Below, piece by piece: positions 1-8,363 of a stretch of 64,000 nucleotides of DNA. Position numbers and translations under genes: made by a program. The stretch is from UBA1422 sp041859095 (GTDB lineage: Bacteria > Bacillota > Clostridia > Peptostreptococcales > Anaerovoracaceae): the NCBI GenBank assembly GCA_041859095.1, contig JBHEKY010000027.1:74088-138087 (forward strand), in the 5' to 3' direction. Each line of letters starts with the position of its first letter. Within the stretch, counting starts at the first letter, position 1. A model generated the notes under the pieces. That model was not told the origin of the DNA and made no database searches. It saw nothing but the letters and a program-made list of their open reading frames with translations.

Positions 1-386
1 AGTATTTCCGGATTCTAATATTTGTTCCATTGGTATGCCTGGTGGGCTATTTGATTGTAAAACTGGTACATAAACTAATTCCCACTTTTTGCTTAGGTGT
101 CGGATGCCTGAACTCTCTTTTGATGACCAATTGTGCTGTCGTTGGGATTGCGTTGCTCAGCGCTCAGAAGGATTATACTTATTTGCAAGCAGTCATGGGT
201 GCCGTTGGAGGCGGAATTGGATTTGTCTTTGTGATGATTCTATTCGCTGGAATGCGTCATCGGATTGATCGCACACAAGGAATCCCTCAAGTATTCCAAG
301 GGATCCCCGTTTACCTTGTTGCCGCAGCGATGTTATCCGTTGTTTTGATTGGATTCTCAAGCGTTGCTGTTGGGATTTTCGCCTAA
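1..386 (+). CDS. rnfA: RnfA-type electron transport complex subunit, 3' part only
   Basis: The frame is open to the left edge, so the N-terminus lies outside the window; about 127 residues remain. RnfA is a polytopic membrane subunit of the Rnf complex, which couples ferredoxin:NAD+ electron transfer to Na+ or H+ pumping. The fragment keeps the family's TNCAVVG motif, whose Cys belongs to the intramembrane iron-sulfur site in the NqrD/NqrE/Rnf family, followed by a GFVFVMILFAGMR segment and a last helix, all in RnfA order. The TNC form fits RnfA better than RnfE. The stretch before it (GCLNSLLMTNC) differs from the usual IPLITTNC. It is followed by an ECF-type gene rather than rnfB, which is unusual. 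The subfamily is fairly sure; membership of a complete rnf operon cannot be seen. Confidence 0.8.
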   Translation, partial: YFRILIFVPLVCLVGYLIVKLVHKLIPTFCLGVGCLNSLLMTNCAVVGIALLSAQKDYTYLQAVMGAVGGGIGFVFVMILFAGMRHRIDRTQGIPQVFQGIPVYLVAAAMLSVVLIGFSSVAVGIFA

Positions 387-425
387 CTTCAAAACAGTTT
401 ATTGACCGACGAAAGGAGCCATTAA

Positions 426-983
426 TTGAACACAAGATCACGTACAACATTACTGGTGTTTAGTGCAATTATGATGTGCCTCATCACCATTGCAACCATG
501 TTTATCCGAGTGCCAATTCCTTTTACACAAGGATATGCTCACTTGGGTGATGCGATGATTTTTATATCTGTTTTAATTCTTGGCTGGCGTTACGGTGCTG
601 TGGTAGCAGGTGTTGGTTCTATGCTGGCGGATGTACTGGGCGGTTACGCAGTCTGGGCTCCCTGGACACTGTGTATCAAAGCCATGATGGCGATTCTGAT
701 GGGACTTTTCATCGCCAATGCCCTCAAAAAAGAAAGAAGCCATCGCTTCCTTATTTTTGTTGAGATAATTGGTATGGTTCTGGCAGGCATCTGGATGTGC
801 GCCGGATACTATGTAGCGGAAGCTTTAATCTATGGAAACTGGGCAACACCTGTCTTGGCAATTCCATGGAATGTCGGGCAGTTTATTGTTGGTATGGTTG
901 TTGCCGTCACTGTGGCAGCTGCGTTGTATAAAACATCAGCAGCTAAATATTTTGAATACCGGCTGGATTCTAAATCATCGTAG
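426..983 (+). CDS. ECF-transporter S-component-like membrane protein
   Basis: A 185-residue, very hydrophobic protein with about five to six membrane spans. Its pattern resembles small S-components (COG4720-like): N-terminal helix, a GDAMIF segment, then GWRYGAVVAGVGSMLADVLGGY. S-components bind a vitamin or other small ligand and are energised by shared EcfA/EcfT proteins; the ligand cannot be read from sequence. It starts at TTG 426, preceded by AGGAG at 413-417. It begins 39 bases after the rnfA-type gene, so the two probably share a transcript. Association of flavin-related S-components with Rnf/flavinylation machinery is a known theme, but a flavin role here is only inference. No ATPase or EcfT gene is present in the window. 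Confidence 0.7.
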   Translation: MNTRSRTTLLVFSAIMMCLITIATMFIRVPIPFTQGYAHLGDAMIFISVLILGWRYGAVVAGVGSMLADVLGGYAVWAPWTLCIKAMMAILMGLFIANALKKERSHRFLIFVEIIGMVLAGIWMCAGYYVAEALIYGNWATPVLAIPWNVGQFIVGMVVAVTVAAALYKTSAAKYFEYRLDSKSS

Positions 984-1000
984 TGATTTAAAACATAGAA

Positions 1001-2128
1001 TTAGTCTTGCAGCAAACCGGCGCGAAGAATGAAATCTGCAGCCAATAGTTCTTTGATATATGGCCGGAACAGATCCAATCCAAGAAGCAGTTTCTGTCTT
1101 CTGCTATCCTTGACCTTTTCAGCAATATAGACCACGCGCAGGTCCTCAGAGAGCAGCTGTAAAGGGGTAGGGTTTTTCCGCAGGGCAACTTGAGCATTCA
1201 CCACCAGACCCAACAATTGGTCAATTAATTGAGATTCACTATATATTTTCAGAGGATCCAAGCCGAACGCATCAGCGGCGGCATCGGCTCTGGAAATATT
1301 TTTTTTGCTGAATGCGCCTTTTTCGAAGGTGAATCGGATTCCCTCCAGTTGATTGAATGCTTTCATGGCATCTAGATAACCAAGTCGCATATTCCGCTCC
1401 ATCTTAGGGGATTCAAAGATGAGCAGGTTGCCCAAATCCCATTTGGACTTGATGTAGACAAACTCTTTGGCCTGTTCTTCTGCACGGCGGAGGGTTGGTT
1501 TGCGAACGATACCCAGTCCCTGGAGATCCACAACAATAATACGGGTGGCCTTCTTGTCCAAGGCCATTTTGACCGGCAAATTATCGGTATATGCGCCATC
1601 GATGAATTTCACCCCATCGATAACATGGAAATGGGCAGCGGGAAAACAAGATGCGCTGGCGACAACAAAATCAATCAGCTTCCCTTTTGGAATCGTATCT
1701 TTAAATAGATAATGTCCTTTGAATGAGGGAATTTCGGTGGCCACCAGACCATACTCAATGGAGGATTTTCGAAAGGAATCTTCCTCAACAAAGTTATTCA
1801 ACAAACCCATAAGACCTGTGCTTTCAGCACCACCATGAAGAAGCATTTCCTTGGCCAACCCCCAGGCTTCTTCGATTTCAGATAATTGATCAGGTTTCTT
1901 CCCTTTTTCAATATCAAAAACTTCGGCCACTCTTGTATTGCGCCATAGTTCCTCCGCCTGTTCGAAGTTGTTCATGGCAACGGAAATTCCGTTGATGGCG
2001 CCAATTGATGTGCCTGCGACCAGATCAATTTCAATCCCCAGTTCGCGAAGAGCTTTCCAGACCCCTACCTGGTAGCTGCCACGAGAACCGCCTCCTCCAA
2101 GAATCAGTGCGGTTTTTATTGCAGTCAT
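1001..2128 (-). CDS. patatin-like phospholipase family protein
   Basis: A 375-residue protein of the patatin/RssA-like serine hydrolase family, which cleaves acyl esters of phospholipids or related lipids with a Ser-Asp dyad. The oxyanion-hole motif GGGGSRG is at residues 11-17, the nucleophile motif GTSIG has Ser41, and the DGAYTDNLP motif near residue 180 carries the catalytic Asp. It has no signal peptide or membrane span, so it is probably cytoplasmic or peripherally membrane-bound. The C-terminal ~170 residues are a helical extension typical of bacterial members. ATG 2128 has a strong AAGGAGG ribosome-binding site. It converges on the ECF-like gene with a 17-base gap and is divergent from the radical-SAM gene. 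The substrate is unknown. Confidence 0.88.
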   Translation of the reverse strand: MTAIKTALILGGGGSRGSYQVGVWKALRELGIEIDLVAGTSIGAINGISVAMNNFEQAEELWRNTRVAEVFDIEKGKKPDQLSEIEEAWGLAKEMLLHGGAESTGLMGLLNNFVEEDSFRKSSIEYGLVATEIPSFKGHYLFKDTIPKGKLIDFVVASASCFPAAHFHVIDGVKFIDGAYTDNLPVKMALDKKATRIIVVDLQGLGIVRKPTLRRAEEQAKEFVYIKSKWDLGNLLIFESPKMERNMRLGYLDAMKAFNQLEGIRFTFEKGAFSKKNISRADAAADAFGLDPLKIYSESQLIDQLLGLVVNAQVALRKNPTPLQLLSEDLRVVYIAEKVKDSRRQKLLLGLDLFRPYIKELLAADFILRAGLLQD

Positions 2129-2198
2129 GGAACACCTCCTTATTTGTTTCCAATTATATCATAAAAAAATACGTGGAGTCACCAAAATCGCCCGCATA

Positions 2199-2227
2199 TT
2201 GAACACGTGTTCTGATTGTGATATAAT
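2199..2227 (+). promoter_or_regulatory. sigma-A type promoter of the radical-SAM pair
   Basis: TTGAAC (2199-2204), a 17-base spacer and a perfect TATAAT (2222-2227) lie about 34 bases upstream of ATG 2261. A good AGAGGAG ribosome-binding site follows. Read directly from sequence; transcription is inferred. Confidence 0.7.
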
Positions 2228-2260
2228 ACAAACATAAGTTCGTACGAGAGGAGAATCACC

Positions 2261-3625
2261 ATGGAGAATCTTTACGAAAAGTTGAAGATATTAGCCGATA
2301 GTGCCAAATATGATGTTGCTTGTTCCACCAGCGGGGTAGACCGGGGTAACACAGGAAAACGGGGCAGTACGATTATGGCTGGCTGCTGTCATTCCTGGTC
2401 GGCGGATGGTAGGTGCATTTCTCTTTTGAAGGTTCTGTTTACCAACCGTTGTGTCTACAACTGTGAATACTGCATCAATAAACGGGCTTCAGATATCGAT
2501 CGTGCGAGCTTTGAACCTATTGAGTTAGCTAAACTAACCATGGAATTTTATCGACGCAACTACATTGAGGGTCTTTTTTTAAGTTCTGCCGTAGACATTT
2601 CCCCGGATTATACATCGGAGCGGATGCTTGAAGCCTTGCGAATTTTGCGCAACGATATGGGGTTTGCAGGCTACATTCACACCAAAGTGATTCCCGGGAC
2701 ATCTCCTGAACTGGTTCATGCGTTGGGATTGGTGTCGGATCGCCTTAGCGTCAATGCTGAGCTACCCACGCGAGAGGGGCTTGCGCTTCTTGCCCCTCAA
2801 AAGAAACCAGAACAAATCTACACGCCAATGAAGCAGATTACCAATACGCTCATTGAACGAAGATCTCTCAAGGGACCGGGCACAATGTTCAAGGGGGAGG
2901 ATGTAAATAGCCCTTTCAACTATCTGAACCCGGGCAGCGATCTAATGTATGCGCCAGTGGTAGTTGGGCGAAGCAAGGAAGCCTTTGCCCCTGCGGGGCA
3001 GACCACTCAGATGATCATTGGAGCCGATACCACCACTGACAGAACCATCATCAATACCACCGAGAAGATTTACCGTACCTTCAAAATGAAGCGGGTTTAT
3101 TTCAGCGCATATATTCCCACACTTAGCTCACCCAATTTGCCCGACGTGTTTTCGGCCCCGCCGTTGGTGAGGGAACACCGTTTGTATCAAGCGGACTGGC
3201 TTCTCCGCTTCTATGGGTTTTCAGCCGAAGAAATCTTGCCAACCAGTACCCCAAACCTCGATTTGGAGTTGGATCCCAAAATCGCATGGGCATTGCGAAA
3301 TATGCAACTGTTTCCTATCGAAGTTAATAAGGCATCTATGGAAGAGTTACTTCGAATTCCTGGCATTGGAACCACTTCTGCGTTACGGATTCTCCGGCAA
3401 AGGCGGCTGTGTTCTGTTCACTACGATGATCTCAAAAAAATGGGCGTTGTCCTCAAACGCGCCAAGCATTTTCTGACCTGCGCCGGCAAGTATTACGGTG
3501 AAGGCAGTTTCTTCCCTGAGACAATACGTCGACTGATGCTGGAAGGATCTGATGGCCAGCAGATTTCTCTATTCCAACAGCAAATGGTATTGCCTGAACA
3601 AAAGAAGGGATTGCTCCATGGTTGA
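2261..3625 (+). CDS. putative DNA modification/repair radical SAM protein (TIGR03916-like)
   Basis: A 454-residue radical SAM protein. The 4Fe-4S/SAM-binding triad CX3CX2C is visible as Cys64, Cys68 and Cys71 in the string CVYNCEYC, just after a conserved GCCHSW segment. Near residues 355-385 a helix-hairpin-helix-like stretch (ASMEELLRIPGIGTTSALRIL) suggests DNA binding. This architecture matches the family named 'putative DNA modification/repair radical SAM protein', which is typically encoded beside a uracil-DNA-glycosylase-linked partner. The reaction is not known. The next gene overlaps its end by 8 bases (3618-3625), implying translational coupling and joint function. Family assignment is confident; the biochemical role is inference. 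Confidence 0.88.
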   Translation: MENLYEKLKILADSAKYDVACSTSGVDRGNTGKRGSTIMAGCCHSWSADGRCISLLKVLFTNRCVYNCEYCINKRASDIDRASFEPIELAKLTMEFYRRNYIEGLFLSSAVDISPDYTSERMLEALRILRNDMGFAGYIHTKVIPGTSPELVHALGLVSDRLSVNAELPTREGLALLAPQKKPEQIYTPMKQITNTLIERRSLKGPGTMFKGEDVNSPFNYLNPGSDLMYAPVVVGRSKEAFAPAGQTTQMIIGADTTTDRTIINTTEKIYRTFKMKRVYFSAYIPTLSSPNLPDVFSAPPLVREHRLYQADWLLRFYGFSAEEILPTSTPNLDLELDPKIAWALRNMQLFPIEVNKASMEELLRIPGIGTTSALRILRQRRLCSVHYDDLKKMGVVLKRAKHFLTCAGKYYGEGSFFPETIRRLMLEGSDGQQISLFQQQMVLPEQKKGLLHG

Positions 3626-4379
3626 TTACTTATATGATGGAACATTTGAAGGGTTTCTGACCTGTATCTATCACCACTACGCAACCGAAAAGGCAAACGG
3701 AATTTATCCCAAAGAATCCTATCAACCCAATCTATTGATCGACAGTAAAGAAGTGCGGTCAGAGGAGATTCTGGCCAATCGGGTATATTCCGGGATCGGT
3801 CACAAAATATCAGCCTTTGATTTGGAACGGATTTATAAGGTGTTCTTGTCGTCCTGCCCCGACAAAGAAAATATTTTGCTACGCTACCTTCAGCTGGGAT
3901 TCAAAATGGGCGGAGATATCAGCAGGCTCCACGGCAACCCCGTGGTTTTTGATGTCCAAAAGGTAGACAGGCAAGTGGCATTTGAAGTTCACCGCTACAA
4001 AGGCCTCCTACGATTTACGGTGCTAATGAATGGTGTTATGTATAGCCCTATCGAGCCGGACCACGACGTGCTGGAATTGTTGGCGGACCATTTCACAGTC
4101 AGGTTCCGGGAAGACCCCTTTATCATTCACGACAAAAAACGAAACAAGGCGATGATTGCATCCGGGGGTCAGTGGTATATCTGTGAGTTCACAGAGACAG
4201 CCTTGCCCAATAAGGCAAAAGAAGAACTGGACTACCAGAGACTGTGGCGTAATTATTTCGACACCATTGCAATAAAAGAACGCACCAACAAAAAGTGTCA
4301 AAAGAACTTTATGCCGGTGCGCTATTGGAAACACTTAACGGAAATGTCCCCCGACTTTTCGGAGAATCCACAACCTTGA
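3618..4379 (+). CDS. radical-SAM-linked putative DNA metabolism protein (TIGR03915/DUF4130-like)
   Basis: A 253-residue soluble protein matching the conserved partner of the preceding radical SAM enzyme. It opens with the family's typical YDGTFEGFLTCIYHHY and ends with a W-R-x-Y-F-D-T-I-A-I-K-E-R-T-N-x-x-x-Q block. In other bacteria this domain can be fused to a uracil-DNA glycosylase domain; here no glycosylase follows, so the protein is the stand-alone form. ATG 3618 is chosen over an upstream in-frame start because it gives the family N-terminus and overlaps the radical SAM stop by 8 bases, a coupled arrangement. Its own catalytic activity, if any, is unknown. Confidence 0.85.
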   Translation: MVDYLYDGTFEGFLTCIYHHYATEKANGIYPKESYQPNLLIDSKEVRSEEILANRVYSGIGHKISAFDLERIYKVFLSSCPDKENILLRYLQLGFKMGGDISRLHGNPVVFDVQKVDRQVAFEVHRYKGLLRFTVLMNGVMYSPIEPDHDVLELLADHFTVRFREDPFIIHDKKRNKAMIASGGQWYICEFTETALPNKAKEELDYQRLWRNYFDTIAIKERTNKKCQKNFMPVRYWKHLTEMSPDFSENPQP

Positions 4380-4404
4380 TTGTTTCTTTTTCTATTGCTT
4401 TTCG

Positions 4405-5052
4405 TTATTGTTTTTCAAATTTATCTTTGGAAGCCAGACAAACCGGACAAACGTAATCATCCGACAATTCTTCAAAAGGAATTTCTTCGTCATAGGCATA
4501 TCCGCATACACTGCAGACCCAAACCGCTTGTTTTTCTACCATTTTTGTTTCCTCCTCAGCAATATAAGTGGGTGCGTTTTTCGGGCTTGTGCCCTTGATG
4601 ACATTGTGATAATAGGCATACGTCATGGGGGTGCCGTTGTCGACCAGATCCCCGTCTATAACCTCTCCAAGAAAAATGGTGTGTGTCGAAGTTTCCATGG
4701 AGTTGATTACCTTGCAAATGATATATCCGTTGCATTGCGACAATACCGGAACTCCGGAGACCATCTCATAAGGGATGTTGGCAAATTTGTCTGTATCCTT
4801 TCCGCTTCGGAATCCAAAGGTTCCAATAACCGATGGATCGGTATTCTCGGTAATAATGGAAACCGAGAACAAACCAGAATTTTTGATGCACTGATTGGTA
4901 TAATTATCGTGGTTGATGCTTGCAGCCAAAGTCGGCGGCGATGAGGTGATTTGCATAATGCTGTTTGCAGTGCACCCCGTTGGACGATCCTTATCCATGG
5001 CGGAAACGATATAAACCCCATAGGATAAATTTCTTAAAACTTTGGTATTCAT
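4405..5052 (-). CDS. flavin reductase-rubredoxin fusion (high-molecular-weight rubredoxin type)
   Basis: A 215-residue two-domain protein. Residues 1-155 resemble the FMN-binding flavin reductase (FlaRed/HpaC-like) fold, with MNTKVLRNLSYGVYIVSA at the start and SINHDNYTNQCIKNSGLFSVSI as the flavin region. Residues 175-215 are a rubredoxin domain with CSVCGY and CPVC iron ligands. This matches the Hrb (NADH:flavorubredoxin oxidoreductase) of acetogens such as Moorella, which passes electrons from NADH to the A-type flavoprotein FprA in NO/O2 reduction. The second rubredoxin knuckle is CPVCLAS rather than the usual CPxCG. No FprA gene is in the window. It starts at ATG 5052. The role as an oxidative or nitrosative stress electron carrier is inference from the family. 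Confidence 0.87.
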   Translation of the reverse strand: MNTKVLRNLSYGVYIVSAMDKDRPTGCTANSIMQITSSPPTLAASINHDNYTNQCIKNSGLFSVSIITENTDPSVIGTFGFRSGKDTDKFANIPYEMVSGVPVLSQCNGYIICKVINSMETSTHTIFLGEVIDGDLVDNGTPMTYAYYHNVIKGTSPKNAPTYIAEEETKMVEKQAVWVCSVCGYAYDEEIPFEELSDDYVCPVCLASKDKFEKQ

Positions 5053-5231
5053 GATTTACTCCTTGCTTGTCTGCATTCCTCTGCCATCACGGTTTTTGAT
5101 TCCACGTATAATAATATATGTATTGCACTCAAACCGCAACAAAAAAAGCAGATTTGTTGATTGATGTGCTAAAATATTCGTAGGGTGCAGTACTCCCAAA
5201 CCCTTATCAATCAATTGAAAGAGGAAGACAG

Positions 5232-5999
5232 ATGGATCAATCATTGCGCAAAATCATCGAAAGCAGTAGAAGACTGGTTTTTTTCGGCGGGGCAGGAGTC
5301 TCTACGGAAAGCGGAATTCCAGACTTCCGTTCGGAGACTGGGTTGTATCATTCGATACAGCAATATGGTCATCCACCGGAAGAGATTATTTCACATTCGT
5401 TTTTCCACAGAGACCCTGAAACTTTCTACGACTTTTACAAAAAAAATATGATCTATATGGATGCCAAGCCAAACCCAGCCCATAATGCCTTGGCCACCTT
5501 GGAAAAGATAGGAATTTTATCAGCAGTGATAACGCAAAATATTGATGGACTCCATCAGGATGCTGGCAGCAAAAATGTGTATGAACTTCACGGTTCTGTT
5601 CGTCGGAATTATTGTATGAAATGCCATACCTTTTACTCGCTGGAATACATAATGGATGAGACAAACTGTAAGCGGGGCATACCGGTCTGTAGCCGATGCG
5701 GCGGTACGGTCAAACCCGATGTGGTATTGTATGAAGAGGGACTTGATGAAGAAATAATAAAAAATGCCAGTAGGGCGATTGCAGAAGCAGACGTCTTGAT
5801 TGTTGGAGGAACATCCCTGGTGGTTTATCCGGCGGCCGGCTTAGCTCACGGATTTCGTGGCGACAAATTGGTATTAATCAACAAAGATGCAACGGCGCTC
5901 GATGGTCGGGCAGACCTGACAATTGGAAGACCCATTGGAGAAGTTTTAGGGGAAATGGCTGACCTTGTCCCACTTTATGGTATAATAGGCGAGAAATGA
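5232..5999 (+). CDS. cobB: NAD-dependent protein deacylase, sirtuin family
   Basis: A 255-residue Sir2-type deacylase that removes acyl groups from lysines using NAD+, releasing nicotinamide and O-acyl-ADP-ribose. Seen motifs are GGAGVSTESGIPDFRS near residue 20-35 (NAD binding), TQNIDGLH (catalytic pocket, about residue 100) and ELHGS with the catalytic His. A zinc knuckle is formed by CMKC and later CSRCGG. The protein is cytoplasmic. AGAGGAAG provides the ribosome-binding site before ATG 5232. It heads a tightly spaced cluster with surE, a cysteine hydrolase and a DUF2156 gene. Substrates may include acetyl-CoA synthetase, as in other bacteria, but nothing here proves that. Confidence 0.93.
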   Translation: MDQSLRKIIESSRRLVFFGGAGVSTESGIPDFRSETGLYHSIQQYGHPPEEIISHSFFHRDPETFYDFYKKNMIYMDAKPNPAHNALATLEKIGILSAVITQNIDGLHQDAGSKNVYELHGSVRRNYCMKCHTFYSLEYIMDETNCKRGIPVCSRCGGTVKPDVVLYEEGLDEEIIKNASRAIAEADVLIVGGTSLVVYPAAGLAHGFRGDKLVLINKDATALDGRADLTIGRPIGEVLGEMADLVPLYGIIGEK

Positions 6000-6036
6000 A
6001 TTCGCTAAAAAAGTGATAATAAATAAGGAAGTACAA

Positions 6037-6849
6037 ATGACGAACAACTCAATAAACACAACGAACAAAAAGAAAGAAAAAATCTGGAATGTGGTCGTTT
6101 CAAATGACGATGGCATTGAATCCGAAGGAATACGCCACTTAATCAAAACCTTGTCACAGGTTGCGGACGTTTACGTCTGCGCACCCGAAGGTGAGCGTAG
6201 TGCCAGTGGCCACAGTATTACAGTGAGAAATCCCATCGTAATGGAAGAGATTGAAGTGCCCTATGCGAAAGGCGCTATGCGTTTCTCCGGCACCCCGGCC
6301 GATTGTGTCAAAATGGGCCTCCGTTTTCTTAGAGAAAAGGGGATTTCAATCGATATGGTTTTTTCTGGTATCAATCATGGTGGAAATCTAGGAACCGACA
6401 CCTTGTATTCAGGAACGGTAGCTGCGGCAATCGAAGGGGTCCTTTGCGGTGTTCCCGGTGTAGCCGTATCGGTAGATAGCCATAGGCCCCAGTATTTTGA
6501 TGCCGCATGCAAGTTGACCCTGGATTTGTTTGAAAAAGTTAAAGAGGGCATCCCTGATGGCATTGCCCTAAACCTGAATGTGCCAAACCTGCCAGCCGAC
6601 GAAATTAAAGGCTTAAAATGCGAACGTTTGGGTATGAGACAATACATTGAGCAATTTGAGGAAACCGTCAATCATAAAGGCCAAACCGAGTATTGGTACA
6701 GGGGGCTTCCTGTGATTTACAACTGCGATGAAATATCCAACGATGTCACAGCTATGCAACAGCGTTATGCAACCCTCACACCCCTCAAATTTGATTTGAC
6801 CGAGCAAAATTTATTGAAGGAAATATGCAATTGGGAGTTAAAGATATGA
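6037..6849 (+). CDS. surE: 5'/3'-nucleotidase SurE
   Basis: A 270-residue SurE-family phosphatase that dephosphorylates nucleoside 5'- and 3'-monophosphates with a divalent metal. The family signature is clear: VVSNDDGIESEGI at residues 19-31 with the metal-binding Asp-Asp, APEGERSASGHSIT with catalytic residues, and SGINHGGNLGTDTLYSGTVAAA. ATG 6037 is preferred over the in-frame GTG at 6013 because AAGGAA at 6025-6030 is correctly spaced for 6037. Its stop codon overlaps the next start as ATGA (6846-6849). Length is slightly above the usual 250-260 because of a short polar N-terminus. The assignment is secure; its link to the neighbouring sirtuin is only positional. Confidence 0.94.
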   Translation: MTNNSINTTNKKKEKIWNVVVSNDDGIESEGIRHLIKTLSQVADVYVCAPEGERSASGHSITVRNPIVMEEIEVPYAKGAMRFSGTPADCVKMGLRFLREKGISIDMVFSGINHGGNLGTDTLYSGTVAAAIEGVLCGVPGVAVSVDSHRPQYFDAACKLTLDLFEKVKEGIPDGIALNLNVPNLPADEIKGLKCERLGMRQYIEQFEETVNHKGQTEYWYRGLPVIYNCDEISNDVTAMQQRYATLTPLKFDLTEQNLLKEICNWELKI

Positions 6850-7421
6850 ACAAATATGAAATCATAAAAGAAAATTCTTTCCGATTGATAAGAGAAGATG
6901 CTGTCCTTGTGATGGTCGATTTTCAGGAGCGACTTATGCCGGCCATGAAGAATCATGAGGAGCTGGAAGAGTCCGTGTGCAAGCTGGCCAGTGGCATCCG
7001 TAGGCTAGGAGTTCCGGTACTTGTCACCCAGCAATACACGAAGGGGTTAGGGGCAACCGTTCCGGCTATTGCCGACGCAGTGGGAGAGTTTCGCCCCATC
7101 GAGAAGACGGACTTCAGCGCTGCCGGCGAGTTGAATTTTATGGAAGCCTTGAAAGAAACCGGCAAAACGTCAATCATTTTGTGCGGCATTGAGACCCATG
7201 TGTGTGTTGCGCAAACGACCTTGGCGCTATTGGAGTTGGGGTACGATGTTTTTCTGGTGGAAGACGCGGTCTCTTCCCGGAGCAAGACGGACAAAAAAAC
7301 CGCCATCAATCGGATGGTTCAGGCAGGTGCCAGACCGGTGACGGTAGAGGCAGTATTGTTCGAATTGCTATGCACCGCAAAAGCAGCGGAATTTAAAGAA
7401 ATATCAAGGATTGTAAAATAA
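6846..7421 (+). CDS. isochorismatase-family cysteine hydrolase
   Basis: A 191-residue protein of the isochorismatase-like cysteine hydrolase fold. The catalytic triad is visible: Asp in VMVDFQE (about residue 27), Lys in EKTDFSA (about 90) and Cys in GIETHVCVAQTT (about 122). Members act on amides, nicotinamide, isochorismate or unknown substrates. The nicotinamidase metal motif (DWHP-like) is absent, so nicotinamidase is not supported. ATG 6846 is selected because it overlaps the surE stop by ATGA and has GGGAG eight bases upstream; an in-frame ATG at 6825 lies inside surE. Co-transcription with surE and the sirtuin is very likely. The substrate is unknown. Confidence 0.88.
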   Translation: MNKYEIIKENSFRLIREDAVLVMVDFQERLMPAMKNHEELEESVCKLASGIRRLGVPVLVTQQYTKGLGATVPAIADAVGEFRPIEKTDFSAAGELNFMEALKETGKTSIILCGIETHVCVAQTTLALLELGYDVFLVEDAVSSRSKTDKKTAINRMVQAGARPVTVEAVLFELLCTAKAAEFKEISRIVK

Positions 7422-7422
7422 T

Positions 7423-8361
7423 ATGTTTATTTTTGACGGCAGAATCACCATTGAAGAAAAAGAGCTGTTGGACGAATACCTGAACGGTTTTGATTATAAA
7501 ACCTCAGGCTTGTCCTATTCTTCTATGTATATGTGGCGGAACATCAACGAGTTCAGTTGGAAGATTATCGGAGACTATATGTGTATCAGTGGCATCAGCC
7601 ATCTGGAACTGGAGCAAGGTATCGTCTTGCCTTTTATGCTGCCACCTCTGACACGGACCGGCCACTATGAGCCTGACAAACTACGGGCAACCGTGTTAGA
7701 AGCAAAAAGACTCTTTGAAAAGCAAGGGCATGCATTCAGCATAAGACTTTTGCCATTTCATATGATTGACATCCTCAAAAGCGCTTTCCCCGGAGAGTTA
7801 AATTTTATAGATGATCGTCCAAACTATGATTATGTGTACCATGTGCAGGACTTAATTGACTTGAAGGGCAGAGAGTACCACGGCAAAAAAAATCACCTGA
7901 ACTACTTCAAAAGAACATTCGAGTACGAGTATGTGTCTCTGACCCCGGACATGACCGAGGCAGCCATGCAGTTTATTGCAGAGTTCAATGCACGTAAGCA
8001 CGTGCCGGAACATGAAATGATGATGCTCAAAATGGAAGAAGAAGCCATGGAAGATGTTTTCCGAAACGTTGACAAACTTGGATTCCTGGCTGGCGCTATA
8101 TTGATTGAAGGTAAGATTCAAGCACTTTCCGTAGGCGGATATTTAGGAAACAAAACCATCACGGTGCATGTTGAAAAGGCCAATGTGGAGTATCGGGGAC
8201 TATATCAGGCAATCAACAATGAGTTTTGCAAGCACATCGCTTCCCACGTGAAATGTATTAACCGGGAAGAAGACATGGGCATCCCAAATTTGAGAAAAGC
8301 CAAGCTATCCTACAAGCCATGTAAACTAATCGAGAAATACATTGTCAAATTTAAGAAATAA
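7423..8361 (+). CDS. DUF2156 domain-containing protein (phosphatidylglycerol lysyltransferase-like domain)
   Basis: A 312-residue soluble protein matching the DUF2156 family, whose GNAT-like tandem fold resembles the catalytic domain of MprF lysyl-phosphatidylglycerol synthases and FemX-type enzymes. Visible family features are the N-terminal SYSSMYMWR segment, the DYVYHVQDLIDLKGREYHGKKNHLNYFKR block near residues 140-165, and the C-terminal NREEDMGIPNLRKAKLSY block. It lacks the membrane helices of MprF. It begins 1 base after the cysteine hydrolase stop, so it belongs to the same operon. A role in aminoacyl transfer to lipid or peptide is possible, but the substrate is unknown. Domain assignment is confident; function is not. 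Confidence 0.85.
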   Translation: MFIFDGRITIEEKELLDEYLNGFDYKTSGLSYSSMYMWRNINEFSWKIIGDYMCISGISHLELEQGIVLPFMLPPLTRTGHYEPDKLRATVLEAKRLFEKQGHAFSIRLLPFHMIDILKSAFPGELNFIDDRPNYDYVYHVQDLIDLKGREYHGKKNHLNYFKRTFEYEYVSLTPDMTEAAMQFIAEFNARKHVPEHEMMMLKMEEEAMEDVFRNVDKLGFLAGAILIEGKIQALSVGGYLGNKTITVHVEKANVEYRGLYQAINNEFCKHIASHVKCINREEDMGIPNLRKAKLSYKPCKLIEKYIVKFKK

Positions 8362-8363
8362 CT

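Noticed and set aside
4408..4944. A 178-codon plus-strand frame opposite the flavin reductase-rubredoxin gene
   Set aside because: The minus-strand gene has clear domains and Cys motifs; this frame has no ribosome-binding site or recognisable motif.
6846..7421. Identification of the cysteine hydrolase as a nicotinamidase serving the sirtuin
   Set aside because: The Asp-Lys-Cys triad is present but the metal-binding Asp-x-His-Pro motif of nicotinamidases is not seen.
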